A DNA stretch of 64,000 nt from Kitasatospora xanthocidica. GTDB lineage: Bacteria; Actinomycetota; Actinomycetes; Streptomycetales; Streptomycetaceae. Below, in pieces: positions 38,480 through 46,435 of this stretch. The translations under genes were made by a program, and so were the position numbers. Below the pieces are notes generated by a model. It saw only the letters and a program-made list of their open reading frames with translations, had not been told where the DNA came from and ran no database searches. Every line of letters starts with the position of its first letter. Positions within the stretch are counted from its first letter, which is position 1. The stretch spans positions 94,351 through 158,350 of the forward strand of contig NZ_BNBY01000002.1 in the NCBI RefSeq assembly GCF_014656195.1. Reading direction: 5' to 3'.

Positions 38480-39396
38480 CAGCGCTCCCCCGCGGGGGCG
38501 GCCGCCGGGGACCGGGCACCGGGGCGCTCGGCGATCAGGGTCCTCAGCACCCGGCGGCCGTCGGAGACGGCGTGCAGGTGCGAGCGACCGCTGCGGCGGG
38601 GGAGTTCCAGGCTCGGCACTTCGGCGATCCGCAGCCCGGAGCGCAGCGCGTGCGCGACCATCTCGGCCTCGATCTCGAAGCCGGTGGACCGCAGGTCGAG
38701 CGCGTCCAGGAAGGAACGGCGGAAGGCGCAGTAGCCGTAGCACAGGTCGGTGAGCCGCGTGTCGTACAGCTTGTTGACGACGGCGAGCAGGGCCCGGTTG
38801 CCGAGCGAGCGGACCCGGGTGAAGTCGAGCGAACCGCCGCCGGCGATGCAGCGCGAGCCCTTGACGAAGTCGAACCCGTTGTCCAGGAAGTGCAGGAAGT
38901 GCGGGATCTCGCCGGGCCACATGGAACCGTCGGCGTCCATCATGACGACGTACTCGCCGGTGGCGGCGGCGAACCCGGTGCGCAGGGCGTTGCCCTTGCC
39001 GGGGCCGCGCTGCTGGACGCTGCGGACCGTCGGCAGGCAGTACCGGGCCATCGGGACGGTCGCGTCGCTGGACGCGCCGTCGACCAGGATGACCTCGTCG
39101 ACGCAGCGCGGGATCTGCTCGAAGACCCAGGGGATGTTGCGGGCCTCGTTGTGGGCCGGGATCACGAGGCTGACCCGGTGGGTGGTGCCGATGCCGTCGC
39201 CGGCCCGGCGCGACGGCCGCTCGGCGCGGCGGCGGTCGGTCCGGTCGTCGGCCCGGCGGTCGGCCCGGTCGTCGGCGCGCCGGTTCGGGTGGGCCGGGCG
39301 GTCGGGCCCGGCGCGGTCGGGCGCGGTCCGATCGGGCACGGAGCCGGGGCTCCGGGCGGGGCGGGAGTCTGCGTCGGGAGACATGGTGGTGCTCAT
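38479..39396 (-). CDS. Family 2 glycosyltransferase (polyprenyl-phosphate sugar transferase-like)
   Basis: A 305-residue protein and the first gene of the operon. The N-terminal about 70 residues are an Arg/Asp-rich repeat (RADDRADRRADDRTDRR). The catalytic domain starts VSLVIPAHNEARNIPWVFEQIP, has LVDGASSDAT and VVMMDADGSMWPGEI, and then FVKGSRCIAGGGSLDFTRVRSL. These match the DPM-type branch of GT2, which often makes polyprenyl-phosphate sugars. There is no C-terminal membrane domain. Confidence 0.87.
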   Translation of the reverse strand: MSTTMSPDADSRPARSPGSVPDRTAPDRAGPDRPAHPNRRADDRADRRADDRTDRRRAERPSRRAGDGIGTTHRVSLVIPAHNEARNIPWVFEQIPRCVDEVILVDGASSDATVPMARYCLPTVRSVQQRGPGKGNALRTGFAAATGEYVVMMDADGSMWPGEIPHFLHFLDNGFDFVKGSRCIAGGGSLDFTRVRSLGNRALLAVVNKLYDTRLTDLCYGYCAFRRSFLDALDLRSTGFEIEAEMVAHALRSGLRIAEVPSLELPRRSGRSHLHAVSDGRRVLRTLIAERPGARSPAAAPAGER

Positions 39397-39681
39397 CTGA
39401 GCGGCCTCTCGGGGGGAGGCTGTGGGCGGGCGCCGGCACGGCGCGGCCCCTGGTGTCCGGCGAACGGGCGACCGGTGCGGGCGGATACGCGCGGGTCGAG
39501 CCCGGTGGGGAAGCCCGGAAGGGGATCCCGGAGACGGGGTCCCGGGGCTGCCAATACGTTGGAGCGGCTGTGGCGGCCGAGTGGGGTGCGCACCGCCGTC
39601 GCGCTCCCGGCGCCCGGAGGCGCCGATCGTACGAACTGGCCGAGAGTCCTCACCACCTCGGTGGGAGGGGGCCAGAACCCC

Positions 39682-39711
39682 ATCCTCCGCCGGTACGGAC
39701 AGTCACGTCAA
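39682..39711 (-). promoter_or_regulatory. Candidate promoter of the polysaccharide operon
   Basis: On the minus strand, TTGACG (39706-39711), an 18-bp spacer and GAGGAT (39682-39687) resemble TTGACR-N18-TAGGAT. This would give a leader of about 280 nt before the ATG at 39396. The rest of the 39397-39769 gap is GC-rich and shows no riboswitch or ORF that I recognise. Confidence 0.45.
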
Positions 39712-39769
39712 GAGTCTTCCGTCCGCTTTTATGGCGACTTTTGATGACGCTGGGTAATGTATATGCCTT

Positions 39770-39788
39770 GGGGCCCGCTGCGGGCCCC
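39770..39788 (-). terminator. Terminator of the GGDEF-EAL gene
   Basis: GGGGCCCG-CTG-CGGGCCCC is a perfect 8-bp stem with a 3-nt loop, 27 bp past the stop on the minus strand. Confidence 0.7.
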
Positions 39789-39815
39789 CGTCCACCCTCG
39801 TCCGAACCGGGCGGC

Positions 39816-41930
39816 TCAGCCCTCGATCGGACGCCCCTTCGGCTCCTCCACGATCCGCCGGGCGATCTCGGCCGGTCGCACCGGGCGGCCGAAGTGCCAG
39901 CCCTGCGCCCAGTCGCAGCCGATGGTCCGCAGCCGCTCGGCGTCCCTGGCGGTCTCCACACCCTCGGCCGTGACGTTCAGTCCGAGCGTGTGCGCCATCG
40001 ACACCAGACCGCTGACGATCCGCCACCCGGTGGACTCGTCCTTGCCCGGCTCGTGCAGATCGCCCACGAAGGACCCGGCGATCTTCAGCCCGGAGACCGG
40101 AAGGTCGCGCAGGTAGGCGAGGTTGGACCAGCCGGTCCCGAAGTCGTCCACGGCCAGTGACACCCCGAGGTCGACCAGCCCGTGCAGGGTGCGCAGCGCC
40201 TCGTCCTCGGGCCCGACCACGGTCGACTCGGTGATCTCCAGCTGCAGCCGGGCCGGGTCCAGCCCGCTGCCGTCCAGGATCCGGCCGAGGTCGCCGACCA
40301 GCCCGGCGTTGCGGGCCTGGCGGACCGCCAGGTTGACGTTGAGCTGCGGCGCCGCGTCGCCGAACCGCTTGATCCAGTCCGCGGCCTGACCGCACGCCTG
40401 CTCCAGCACCCAGCGGCCGAGCGGCATGATCAGCCCGGTCTCCTCGGCCGTGGTGACGAACTCGTCCGGGCCGAGCACGCCGAGCTGCGGGTGACGCCAG
40501 CGCACCAGCGCCTCCACGGCGGCCAGCCGGCCGTCCGCGAGCCGGTACAGCGGCTGGTAGTCGATGAAGAACTCGCCGCGGTCGAGGGCCGCCGGCATCC
40601 GCACCGACACCGCGTAGCGGCTGACCGCGCGGGCGTTCTCCTTGGGGTCGAACAGCGTCCAGCGACCGCGGCCGGCCTCCTTCGCGCGGTACAGCGTGAG
40701 GTCGGCGGCCCGGACGGCGGCGCCCGGGGTCGTCGTGGACACCCGCCGCTCCAGCACGCCCACGCTGGCACCCACCGCGAGCTTGTGGTCACCGATCAGC
40801 ACCGGCCCGTCCAGCGCCCTGAGCACCGTCTTGGCCGCCGCCACCGCCTCCTGCTCACCGCGGCACTGCTCCAGCAGGACGACGAACTCGTCACCGCCGA
40901 GCCGGGCCACCAGGTGGCCGAGCGGGGTCAGGGCGGCCTTCAGCCGGGCGGCGACCGCGGACAGCAGCTGGTCGCCCATGTCGTGTCCGAGGCTGTCGTT
41001 GACCACCTTGAAGCCGTCGAGGTCGACGTAGCAGAGGCCGAAACGGGCGCCCGGCTCCGGATCCTCGAACAGCGTCTCCAGCCGCTCGAAGAAGGCGGCG
41101 CGGTTCGGCAGGCCGGTCAGCGGGTCGTGGGTGGCCTGGTGGCGCAGCCGCTCCTGGAGCCGGTACCGGTCGGTGACGTCCTCCAGCATCGCGACCTGGT
41201 ACTGCGGGGCGCCGTCGTCGTCGCGGATCAGCGAGACGGTCAGGTGGGTCCAGACCACCTCGCCGTCCTGCCGGTAGTACGGCTTGTCGAACTGGAAGTA
41301 GTCCCGCTTGCCGCTGATCAGCTCCTCGTACGCCTCCCACACGCCCGGGGTGTCCTCGGGGTGGACGAGGTCGCCGACCCGGCGGCCGATCATGTCCGCC
41401 GGGCCCGCGCCGAACAGCTCCTGCAGGGCCTTGTTGACGGCCATGATGTTGCCGTCGGTGTCACCGATGCCGATGCCGATCGCCGCGCTCTCGAACAGCG
41501 CCCGGAACCGCGCCTCGGAGGCGCGCAGCGCCCGCTCCGCCTCCTTGCGGGCGGCGTCGGCGGCCGTGCGGATCGCCTCCTGCTCGCGCAGCGTGCGCTC
41601 GCGCAGGGCGGCCGCCCAGCCGGCCGCGAACGCGCCGGTCAGCGCCGGGCCGCGGTCGTCCGCCAGCCGCTGCGCCTGGAGCAGCTCGACCGCCCGGGCC
41701 AGCAGCACCGGGTCGGTGAAGTGCGCGTCGACCAGCTCGGCGCCGGCCTGCGTGGCCAGCCTCGGCTCGAACGGGGTGTCCCCCTGGGCGCGGTGCAGCA
41801 GCGCGGCGGTCCGCGCGACCAGCCGGTTCAGCAGGTCGGGGTGGACGGCGATGCCGTGGTCGGCCGAGAGCAGCCGGGCCCACTCCTCGTGGAACCGCTC
41901 GGCGTCGCCGCGTACCGGGGTGCCGCTCAT
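39816..41930 (-). CDS. PAS-GGDEF-EAL cyclic-di-GMP turnover protein
   Basis: A 704-residue cytoplasmic protein: an N-terminal helical region (1-130), a PAS domain with PAC (about 135-255; FRALFESAAIGIGIGDTDG), GGDEF (about 265-420; RLGGDEFVVLLE intact) and EAL (about 435-690; AVEALVRWRHP). No I-site (RxxD) precedes GGDEF. In the EAL domain LEITES, DDFGTG, AEGVET and AQGWHFGRP are kept, but the usual LKID reads LKIAGSF, so one metal ligand is missing. It could be a cyclase, a weak phosphodiesterase or both. Such proteins control development in Streptomyces; the neighbouring polysaccharide operon is another possible target. Confidence 0.9.
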   Translation of the reverse strand: MSGTPVRGDAERFHEEWARLLSADHGIAVHPDLLNRLVARTAALLHRAQGDTPFEPRLATQAGAELVDAHFTDPVLLARAVELLQAQRLADDRGPALTGAFAAGWAAALRERTLREQEAIRTAADAARKEAERALRASEARFRALFESAAIGIGIGDTDGNIMAVNKALQELFGAGPADMIGRRVGDLVHPEDTPGVWEAYEELISGKRDYFQFDKPYYRQDGEVVWTHLTVSLIRDDDGAPQYQVAMLEDVTDRYRLQERLRHQATHDPLTGLPNRAAFFERLETLFEDPEPGARFGLCYVDLDGFKVVNDSLGHDMGDQLLSAVAARLKAALTPLGHLVARLGGDEFVVLLEQCRGEQEAVAAAKTVLRALDGPVLIGDHKLAVGASVGVLERRVSTTTPGAAVRAADLTLYRAKEAGRGRWTLFDPKENARAVSRYAVSVRMPAALDRGEFFIDYQPLYRLADGRLAAVEALVRWRHPQLGVLGPDEFVTTAEETGLIMPLGRWVLEQACGQAADWIKRFGDAAPQLNVNLAVRQARNAGLVGDLGRILDGSGLDPARLQLEITESTVVGPEDEALRTLHGLVDLGVSLAVDDFGTGWSNLAYLRDLPVSGLKIAGSFVGDLHEPGKDESTGWRIVSGLVSMAHTLGLNVTAEGVETARDAERLRTIGCDWAQGWHFGRPVRPAEIARRIVEEPKGRPIEG

Positions 41931-42123
41931 CGGCGCACCCCGGGCCCGTCGTGCCGGCTGGACGCCGCGTGTCCGAGCGCGGGCACCGGTGTGCCGCCGC
42001 GCTCGCTGCGGACCGTGCCGCCGTGCTCGCCGCCGGCCGTGCCGCCGTGCGCGGGCAGCGCCGGTCTCCCGGCGGCCGCCGCGCCGGGCGGGCGGCCGTC
42101 GGTGTCTCGTCCGTCCCGTCCGC

Positions 42124-42930
42124 TCAAGGGCGGAACCCCACGCCCGCCACCCCGGTCATCCGCTCGGGGTGCTCGCCGACCGACTCCGGCTGGTCCGGGC
42201 GCCACTGCGGCAGGTAGACCACGCCCGGCTCGACCAGGTCGAAACCGGCGAACATCGCGGTGATCTGCTCGTGGGTGCGCATGGTCAGCGGGGTCGGCGT
42301 CATCCGGTAGAGCTTCTGGTGGTCCTCCGCCTGGTCGGGGCGGCCCTCCAGGGACGCGTGCGAGAGCACCAGCGCGCTGCCCGGGCGGAGGGCGTCCCGG
42401 ATCACGCCGATCAGCTTGCACGGGTCCTCGTCGTCACTGACGAAGTGCGCGACGGCCACCAGCAGCACGGCCACCGGCTCGCCCTCCGCGAGCAGTTCGG
42501 TGACCTCGGGGCGGGCCATCAGGTCGTCGACGTCGCGCAGGTCGGCCTGGACGACGGAGCTGGCCGGGTCGCCCTCCAGCAGCAGCCGGCTGTGTGCGAC
42601 GGCGACCGGGTCGCGGTCCACGTAGACGACCTTCGCCTCGGGGCGGATCGCCCGGGCGATCTCGTGCACCGCGCCGAAGGTCGGGATGCCGGAGCCGATG
42701 TCGAGGAAGCGGGTGACGCCCTGCTCGGCGAGGAAGGTCACGGCGCGGCGCAGGAAGGCCCGGTTGGAGCGCATGATCTGCGGCAGCTCCGGCCACAGGG
42801 CCAGCGCCTTGCGGGCCATCTCCCGGTCGACCTCGAAGTTGTGCGAGCCCCCCAGGTAGTAGTCGTAGACCCGCGCGGCGTTCGGTTTGTCCAGGTCCGT
42901 GCCCTCCGGTACCCAGCTCGGTCGCCGCAT
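42124..42930 (-). CDS. SAM-dependent methyltransferase, PF04672 (DUF574) family
   Basis: A 268-residue protein that starts with the family hallmark: LDKPNAARVYDYYLGGSHNFEVDR. The SAM motif is FLDIGSGIPTFGAVHE, followed by VVYVDRDPVAVAHSR. Many copies of this family exist in each Streptomyces genome; substrates are unknown. AAGGAG lies upstream of the ATG. The 41931-42123 gap before the GGDEF-EAL gene contains no start codon-led ORF that I would accept. Confidence 0.9.
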   Translation of the reverse strand: MRRPSWVPEGTDLDKPNAARVYDYYLGGSHNFEVDREMARKALALWPELPQIMRSNRAFLRRAVTFLAEQGVTRFLDIGSGIPTFGAVHEIARAIRPEAKVVYVDRDPVAVAHSRLLLEGDPASSVVQADLRDVDDLMARPEVTELLAEGEPVAVLLVAVAHFVSDDEDPCKLIGVIRDALRPGSALVLSHASLEGRPDQAEDHQKLYRMTPTPLTMRTHEQITAMFAGFDLVEPGVVYLPQWRPDQPESVGEHPERMTGVAGVGFRP

Positions 42931-43110
42931 GCCTGTGACTCCTTCACTCCGGTTACGGGAAGGCAGTGCCGCCAGGGCACTCCTGTGACAGATGAGACTA
43001 CAAGCACAGAAGATCCTCCTCCGCACCTCGAACGGGTGCAAGCGGAGTGCCGGACTCCCAAGGGGCTCCCGGGGGACTCCTGGGGGACTCCTGGAGGCTT
43101 CCCGGGGGCC

Positions 43111-43158
43111 GACGGGCGGGTCGACGGGCGGGTCGACGGGCGGGTCGACGGGCGCGTC
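43111..43158. repeat. 12-bp tandem repeat in a divergent promoter region
   Basis: Four contiguous copies of GACGGGCGGGTC (the last GACGGGCGCGTC) at 43111-43158. Just upstream, 43050-43110 holds imperfect repeats of GGGGGACTCCT. Both lie in the 288-bp gap between the PF04672 gene and the GH15 gene, so they may influence either promoter. Confidence 0.92.
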
Positions 43159-43218
43159 GTCCGACCTGCGGGATGGCGGGGGCGCGACCCACAATGGGCG
43201 TGATGACCGGAGGCCGTC

Positions 43219-45000
43219 ATGACCGGAGGCATCGAGGACTACGCCCTCATCGGCGACCTGCAGACCGCCGCCCTGGTGGGCCGGGACGGATCGGTCGACT
43301 GGCTCTGCCTGCCCCGCTTCGACTCCCCCAGCTGCTTCGCCGGGCTGCTCGGCGACCAGCGCCACGGCGCCTGGCGGATCGCCCCGGCCGGCGCCGCCGA
43401 GTGCCACACCCGCCGGTACCAGGGCGACAGCCTGGTCCTGGTGAGCGAGTGGCAGGCCCCCGACGGGCGGGTGCGGATCACCGACTTCATGCCGCAGCGC
43501 GGCCAGGACGGGCAACGCGACCCGCAGCTGATCCGGATCGTGGAGGGCCTCGACGGCACCGTCCCGATGCGCGGCGCCCTGCGGCTGCGCTTCAACTACG
43601 GGCGGATCGACCCGTGGGTCCGGCGCACCGGGCACCACCGGGTCGCCGTCGCCGGGCCCGACTCCGCCTGGCTGCGGGTGCCACCGGGGGTCCACACGTA
43701 CGGACTGGACGGCGTCACCACCTCGGAGTTCACCGTCACCGCCGGGCTCCGCGTGCCCTTCGTCCTCACCTGGCAGCCCTCCCACCTGGCCTCCGCCCCG
43801 CGCACCGACCCCGAGCAGGCGCTGCTCGCCACCCTCGACCGGTGGCAGCGCTGGGCGTCCGGCTGCCGCTACCGGGGCGAGTGGCGCTCGGCCGTGCTGC
43901 GTTCACTGCTCACTCTCAAGGCGCTCTCCTACGCCCCCACCGGCGGGATCGTCGCGGCCGCCACCTCCTCCCTGCCGGAGCGGATCGGCGGCCCGCGCAA
44001 CTGGGACTACCGCTTCTGCTGGCTGCGCGACTCCTCGATGACGCTCTCCGCCCTGCTGCGCGGCGGATTCCGGGAGGAGGCCGCCGCCTGGCGACGCTGG
44101 CTGCTGCGCGCCATCGCGGGAGGCCCCCGGCACGTCCAGACCGTGTACGGGGTCGCCGGGGAGCGGGTGCTCGGCGAGACCACCGCCGACTGGCTGCCCG
44201 GGTACGAGGGCTCGCGGCCGGTCCGGTTCGGCAACGCCGCCGTCGACCAGCTCCAACTCGACGTCTACGGCGAGGTGGTGGACACCCTCCACCTCGCGCT
44301 GCTGGCGGGCCTGCCGATGGAGCGGCACGTCTGGACGCTGCTGCGCTCGCTGATGGACCACCTCGAACGGCACTGGCGCGAGCCGGACGAAGGACTGTGG
44401 GAAGTACGCGGCGGGCGGCGGCACTTCGTCCACTCCAAGGTGATGTGCTGGGTGGCCGCCGACCGCGCCGTCCGGCTCGCCGAGACCACCGGACTGCCCG
44501 CGCCGGCCGACCGTTGGCGGGCGCTGCGCGACGCCGTCCACGCCGACGTCTGCGCGCACGGCTACGACCGGCAGCGCGGCGTGTTCGTCCAGCACTACGG
44601 GGGGCGGGGGCTGGACGCGGCCACCCTGTTCGTGGTCAAGACCGGCTTCCTGCCGCCGGACGACCCCCGGGTCGTGCGCACCGTGGACGCCGTCCGGGAC
44701 GGGCTCGACCACGGCGGGCTGGTCCGCCGCTACCGGGCCGGCACCCACGGCGACGGGCTCCCGGGCGGCGAAGGCGCCTTCCTGGCCTGCTCGTTCTGGC
44801 TCGCCGACGCGCTCGCCGCGATGGGACGGACGGACGAGGCGCGGGCGCTGTTCGCGCGGGTGGTCGGGCACGCCAACGACCTCGGACTGCTCTCCGAACA
44901 GTGGGACCCGCATGCCAGACGCCAACTCGGCAACACACCACAGGCGTTCAGCCATGTGGCGCTGGTCAACACCGCCTTCGCACTGGCCGAGCCCGGGTAG
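43219..45000 (+). CDS. Glycoside hydrolase family 15 protein (trehalase/glucoamylase-like)
   Basis: A 593-residue protein with the N-terminal beta-sandwich (IEDYALIGDLQTAALVGRDGSVDWLCLPRFDSPSCFAGLLG) and C-terminal (alpha/alpha)6 barrel of GH15. RNWDYRFCWLRDSSM binds substrate. The general acid Glu is in EPDEGLWEVRGG and the base Glu in LLSEQWDP. There is no signal peptide, so it is cytoplasmic. Actinobacterial proteins of this type include trehalases, so trehalose or a maltooligosaccharide is the likely substrate. ATG 43219 has GGAGG 5 nt upstream; the ATG at 43203 is in another frame. Confidence 0.9.
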   Translation: MTGGIEDYALIGDLQTAALVGRDGSVDWLCLPRFDSPSCFAGLLGDQRHGAWRIAPAGAAECHTRRYQGDSLVLVSEWQAPDGRVRITDFMPQRGQDGQRDPQLIRIVEGLDGTVPMRGALRLRFNYGRIDPWVRRTGHHRVAVAGPDSAWLRVPPGVHTYGLDGVTTSEFTVTAGLRVPFVLTWQPSHLASAPRTDPEQALLATLDRWQRWASGCRYRGEWRSAVLRSLLTLKALSYAPTGGIVAAATSSLPERIGGPRNWDYRFCWLRDSSMTLSALLRGGFREEAAAWRRWLLRAIAGGPRHVQTVYGVAGERVLGETTADWLPGYEGSRPVRFGNAAVDQLQLDVYGEVVDTLHLALLAGLPMERHVWTLLRSLMDHLERHWREPDEGLWEVRGGRRHFVHSKVMCWVAADRAVRLAETTGLPAPADRWRALRDAVHADVCAHGYDRQRGVFVQHYGGRGLDAATLFVVKTGFLPPDDPRVVRTVDAVRDGLDHGGLVRRYRAGTHGDGLPGGEGAFLACSFWLADALAAMGRTDEARALFARVVGHANDLGLLSEQWDPHARRQLGNTPQAFSHVALVNTAFALAEPG

Positions 45001-45092
45001 CGGCGACGGGCGGGAAGCCACGGACGGGACAGCCGCGGGCGGGGCCGCGGGACGACCACGGAAAGGCCTGCCGGGGCGGCGCGGTACGGGGA

Positions 45093-45098
45093 TAGGGT
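45093..45098 (+). promoter_or_regulatory. -10 box of the SRPBCC gene (leaderless transcript likely)
   Basis: TAGGGT, a canonical Streptomyces -10, ends 6 nt before the GTG start at 45105; no Shine-Dalgarno is present. Both facts point to a leaderless mRNA. No good -35 is visible. Confidence 0.55.
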
Positions 45099-45104
45099 GA
45101 GTGC

Positions 45105-45578
45105 GTGGACCCCAACCGCTACCGCTTCCGGGTCGTTTGGCGGCTCGCGGCACCGGCGCGCGCCGTGTACGCGGCACTGGAGGACGTCCGGAGCTACCCG
45201 CTGTGGTGGCCGGAGATCCGCGAGGTCCGGCCGGCCGGCGACGAGACCGGGGAGGTCGTGGTGCGCGCGCTGCTGCCGTACCGGCTGGTGATCGGCCTGG
45301 AGACGCGCCGGCGGGACCCGGTGGCCGGAGTCCTGGAGGTCGCGATGCACGGCGACCTGAACGGGTGGTCACGGTTCACCGTCACCCCGGACGACGGGGA
45401 CGGTGCCGGCAGCCGGGTGCTGTTCGAGGAGGACACCCGGCCCGGGAAACCACTGCTGCGCCGTCTGGCCCTGCCGCTGCACCCGGTGTTCCGGGCCAAC
45501 CACGCGGTGATGATGCGCCGGGGTCGGCGCGGGCTGGCGGCGCATCTGACGGCGGGCGGGCGGACGACGTTCAGATGA
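45105..45578 (+). CDS. SRPBCC family (polyketide cyclase/START-like) protein
   Basis: A 157-residue helix-grip protein: YRFRVVWRLAAPARAVYAALEDVRSYPLWWPEIREV, then a beta-rich centre (GWSRFTVTPDDG) and a long C-terminal helix (LHPVFRANHAVMMRRGRRGLAAHL). Such proteins bind hydrophobic ligands. Its last three codons (TTC AGA TGA) are a unit of heptad array 5, so the C-terminal Phe-Arg and stop are supplied by the repeat. Confidence 0.82.
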   Translation: MDPNRYRFRVVWRLAAPARAVYAALEDVRSYPLWWPEIREVRPAGDETGEVVVRALLPYRLVIGLETRRRDPVAGVLEVAMHGDLNGWSRFTVTPDDGDGAGSRVLFEEDTRPGKPLLRRLALPLHPVFRANHAVMMRRGRRGLAAHLTAGGRTTFR

Positions 45579-45652
45579 CAGCTGACAGATTTCAGATTTC
45601 GAAATCTGAAATCTGAAATCTGTCAGCTGAAAGTTGTCATCTGTCAGCCCTA
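45570..45652. repeat. Heptad array 5, stop-to-stop between convergent genes
   Basis: TTCAGAT, GACAGCT, GACAGAT, TTCAGAT (45570-45597), centre TTC|GAA, then ATCTGAA twice, ATCTGTC, AGCTGAA, AGTTGTC, ATCTGTC, AGCCCTA (45604-45652). It starts in the last codons of the SRPBCC gene (stop 45576-45578). It ends exactly at the stop of the opposite gene (CTA, 45650-45652). The core around TTCGAA is a loop-free palindrome with 15-bp arms. Confidence 0.96.
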
Positions 45653-46234
45653 CGCCCCCGGGAAGAGCCACCGCCGCAGCGCCCGGGTCACCACCGGCAG
45701 CGCCGCGTACGTCATCAGCACGCTGATCAGCGGCGCCGTGACCAGCGGTCGGACGGCCACCGGCAGTCCCGTCAGGTGCGGCCCGATCAGGACCGCGGAG
45801 GCCACGACCAGTGGCGCGATGGCGATCGTCGAGGCCACCGCCATCCGCCAGCGCACCGGCGGCCGGCGCTGCGCGGCGCCCGGGGTGGTGGCGAACCAGC
45901 CCTCCATCCCGTGGATCTCGTGCCGGTGCACCTCGTGGTGGTGGCCGTCCGCCTTGGCGAAGCAGGCCGCCCGCACCGGGGAGTCCTGCCAGGAACGGAA
46001 CGCCTCGGTGTCCCGGAAGTGCAGCAGCAGGTGCCAGGGTTCGTCCGGGCCGGACGGGCGCAGCAGCCCGGTGCCGAGGTTGCCCGCGTGCTCGGTGGCC
46101 GCGGCGAGGATGCCCTCCGCCCACCGCTCGAAGGCCTCCTCGTACCCCGGCTCCACCCGCCGCGCCACGAACAGCGTGACCTCCTCGCCCTGCTCGGTCG
46201 GCCCACCGACCGCCCCCCGTACCGTCGCAGCCAT
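45650..46234 (-). CDS. Antibiotic biosynthesis monooxygenase-domain membrane protein
   Basis: A 194-residue protein. Residues 15-115 form an ABM ferredoxin-like domain (TLFVARRVEPGYEEAFERWAEGI, then PWHLLLHFRDTEAFRSWQDS). Two hydrophobic segments follow (VASTIAIAPLVVASAVLIG and LVTAPLISVLMTYAALPVV), anchoring it in the membrane. This ABM-plus-two-helices architecture is widespread in bacteria, with unknown function. His-rich HHHEVHRHEIHG lies between the domains. It is divergent from the PatB-like gene across 201 bp. Confidence 0.84.
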   Translation of the reverse strand: MAATVRGAVGGPTEQGEEVTLFVARRVEPGYEEAFERWAEGILAAATEHAGNLGTGLLRPSGPDEPWHLLLHFRDTEAFRSWQDSPVRAACFAKADGHHHEVHRHEIHGMEGWFATTPGAAQRRPPVRWRMAVASTIAIAPLVVASAVLIGPHLTGLPVAVRPLVTAPLISVLMTYAALPVVTRALRRWLFPGA

Positions 46235-46435
46235 CCTCGCCGCCCCTCTCCCCGGTCTCCCCGACCGTCCCCGTTGGCGCGTCGTTCGCGCGTCCCCGCC
46301 GGCCCAGCGGCCGCGAGCCGCCGGGCAGCCTACGGGCCGCCCGGTGATCCGCCCACCCGCGCCCGAACCGTGGGACGCCACGGCGCCACAAGCCCTAACG
46401 TGGCCGGAGCGTCCCGACGCACCGGAGGCCCGCCC

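Noticed and set aside
41927..42123. Minus-strand frame between the PF04672 and GGDEF-EAL genes that overlaps the latter's ATG, like a coupled small gene
   Set aside because: No acceptable start codon occurs in the non-overlapping part; the frame is open only because of high GC content.
42987..42998. GTGACAGATGAG, similar to a heptad-array unit
   Set aside because: A single unit without phased neighbours or an inverted arm, located in a promoter region rather than at a 3' end.
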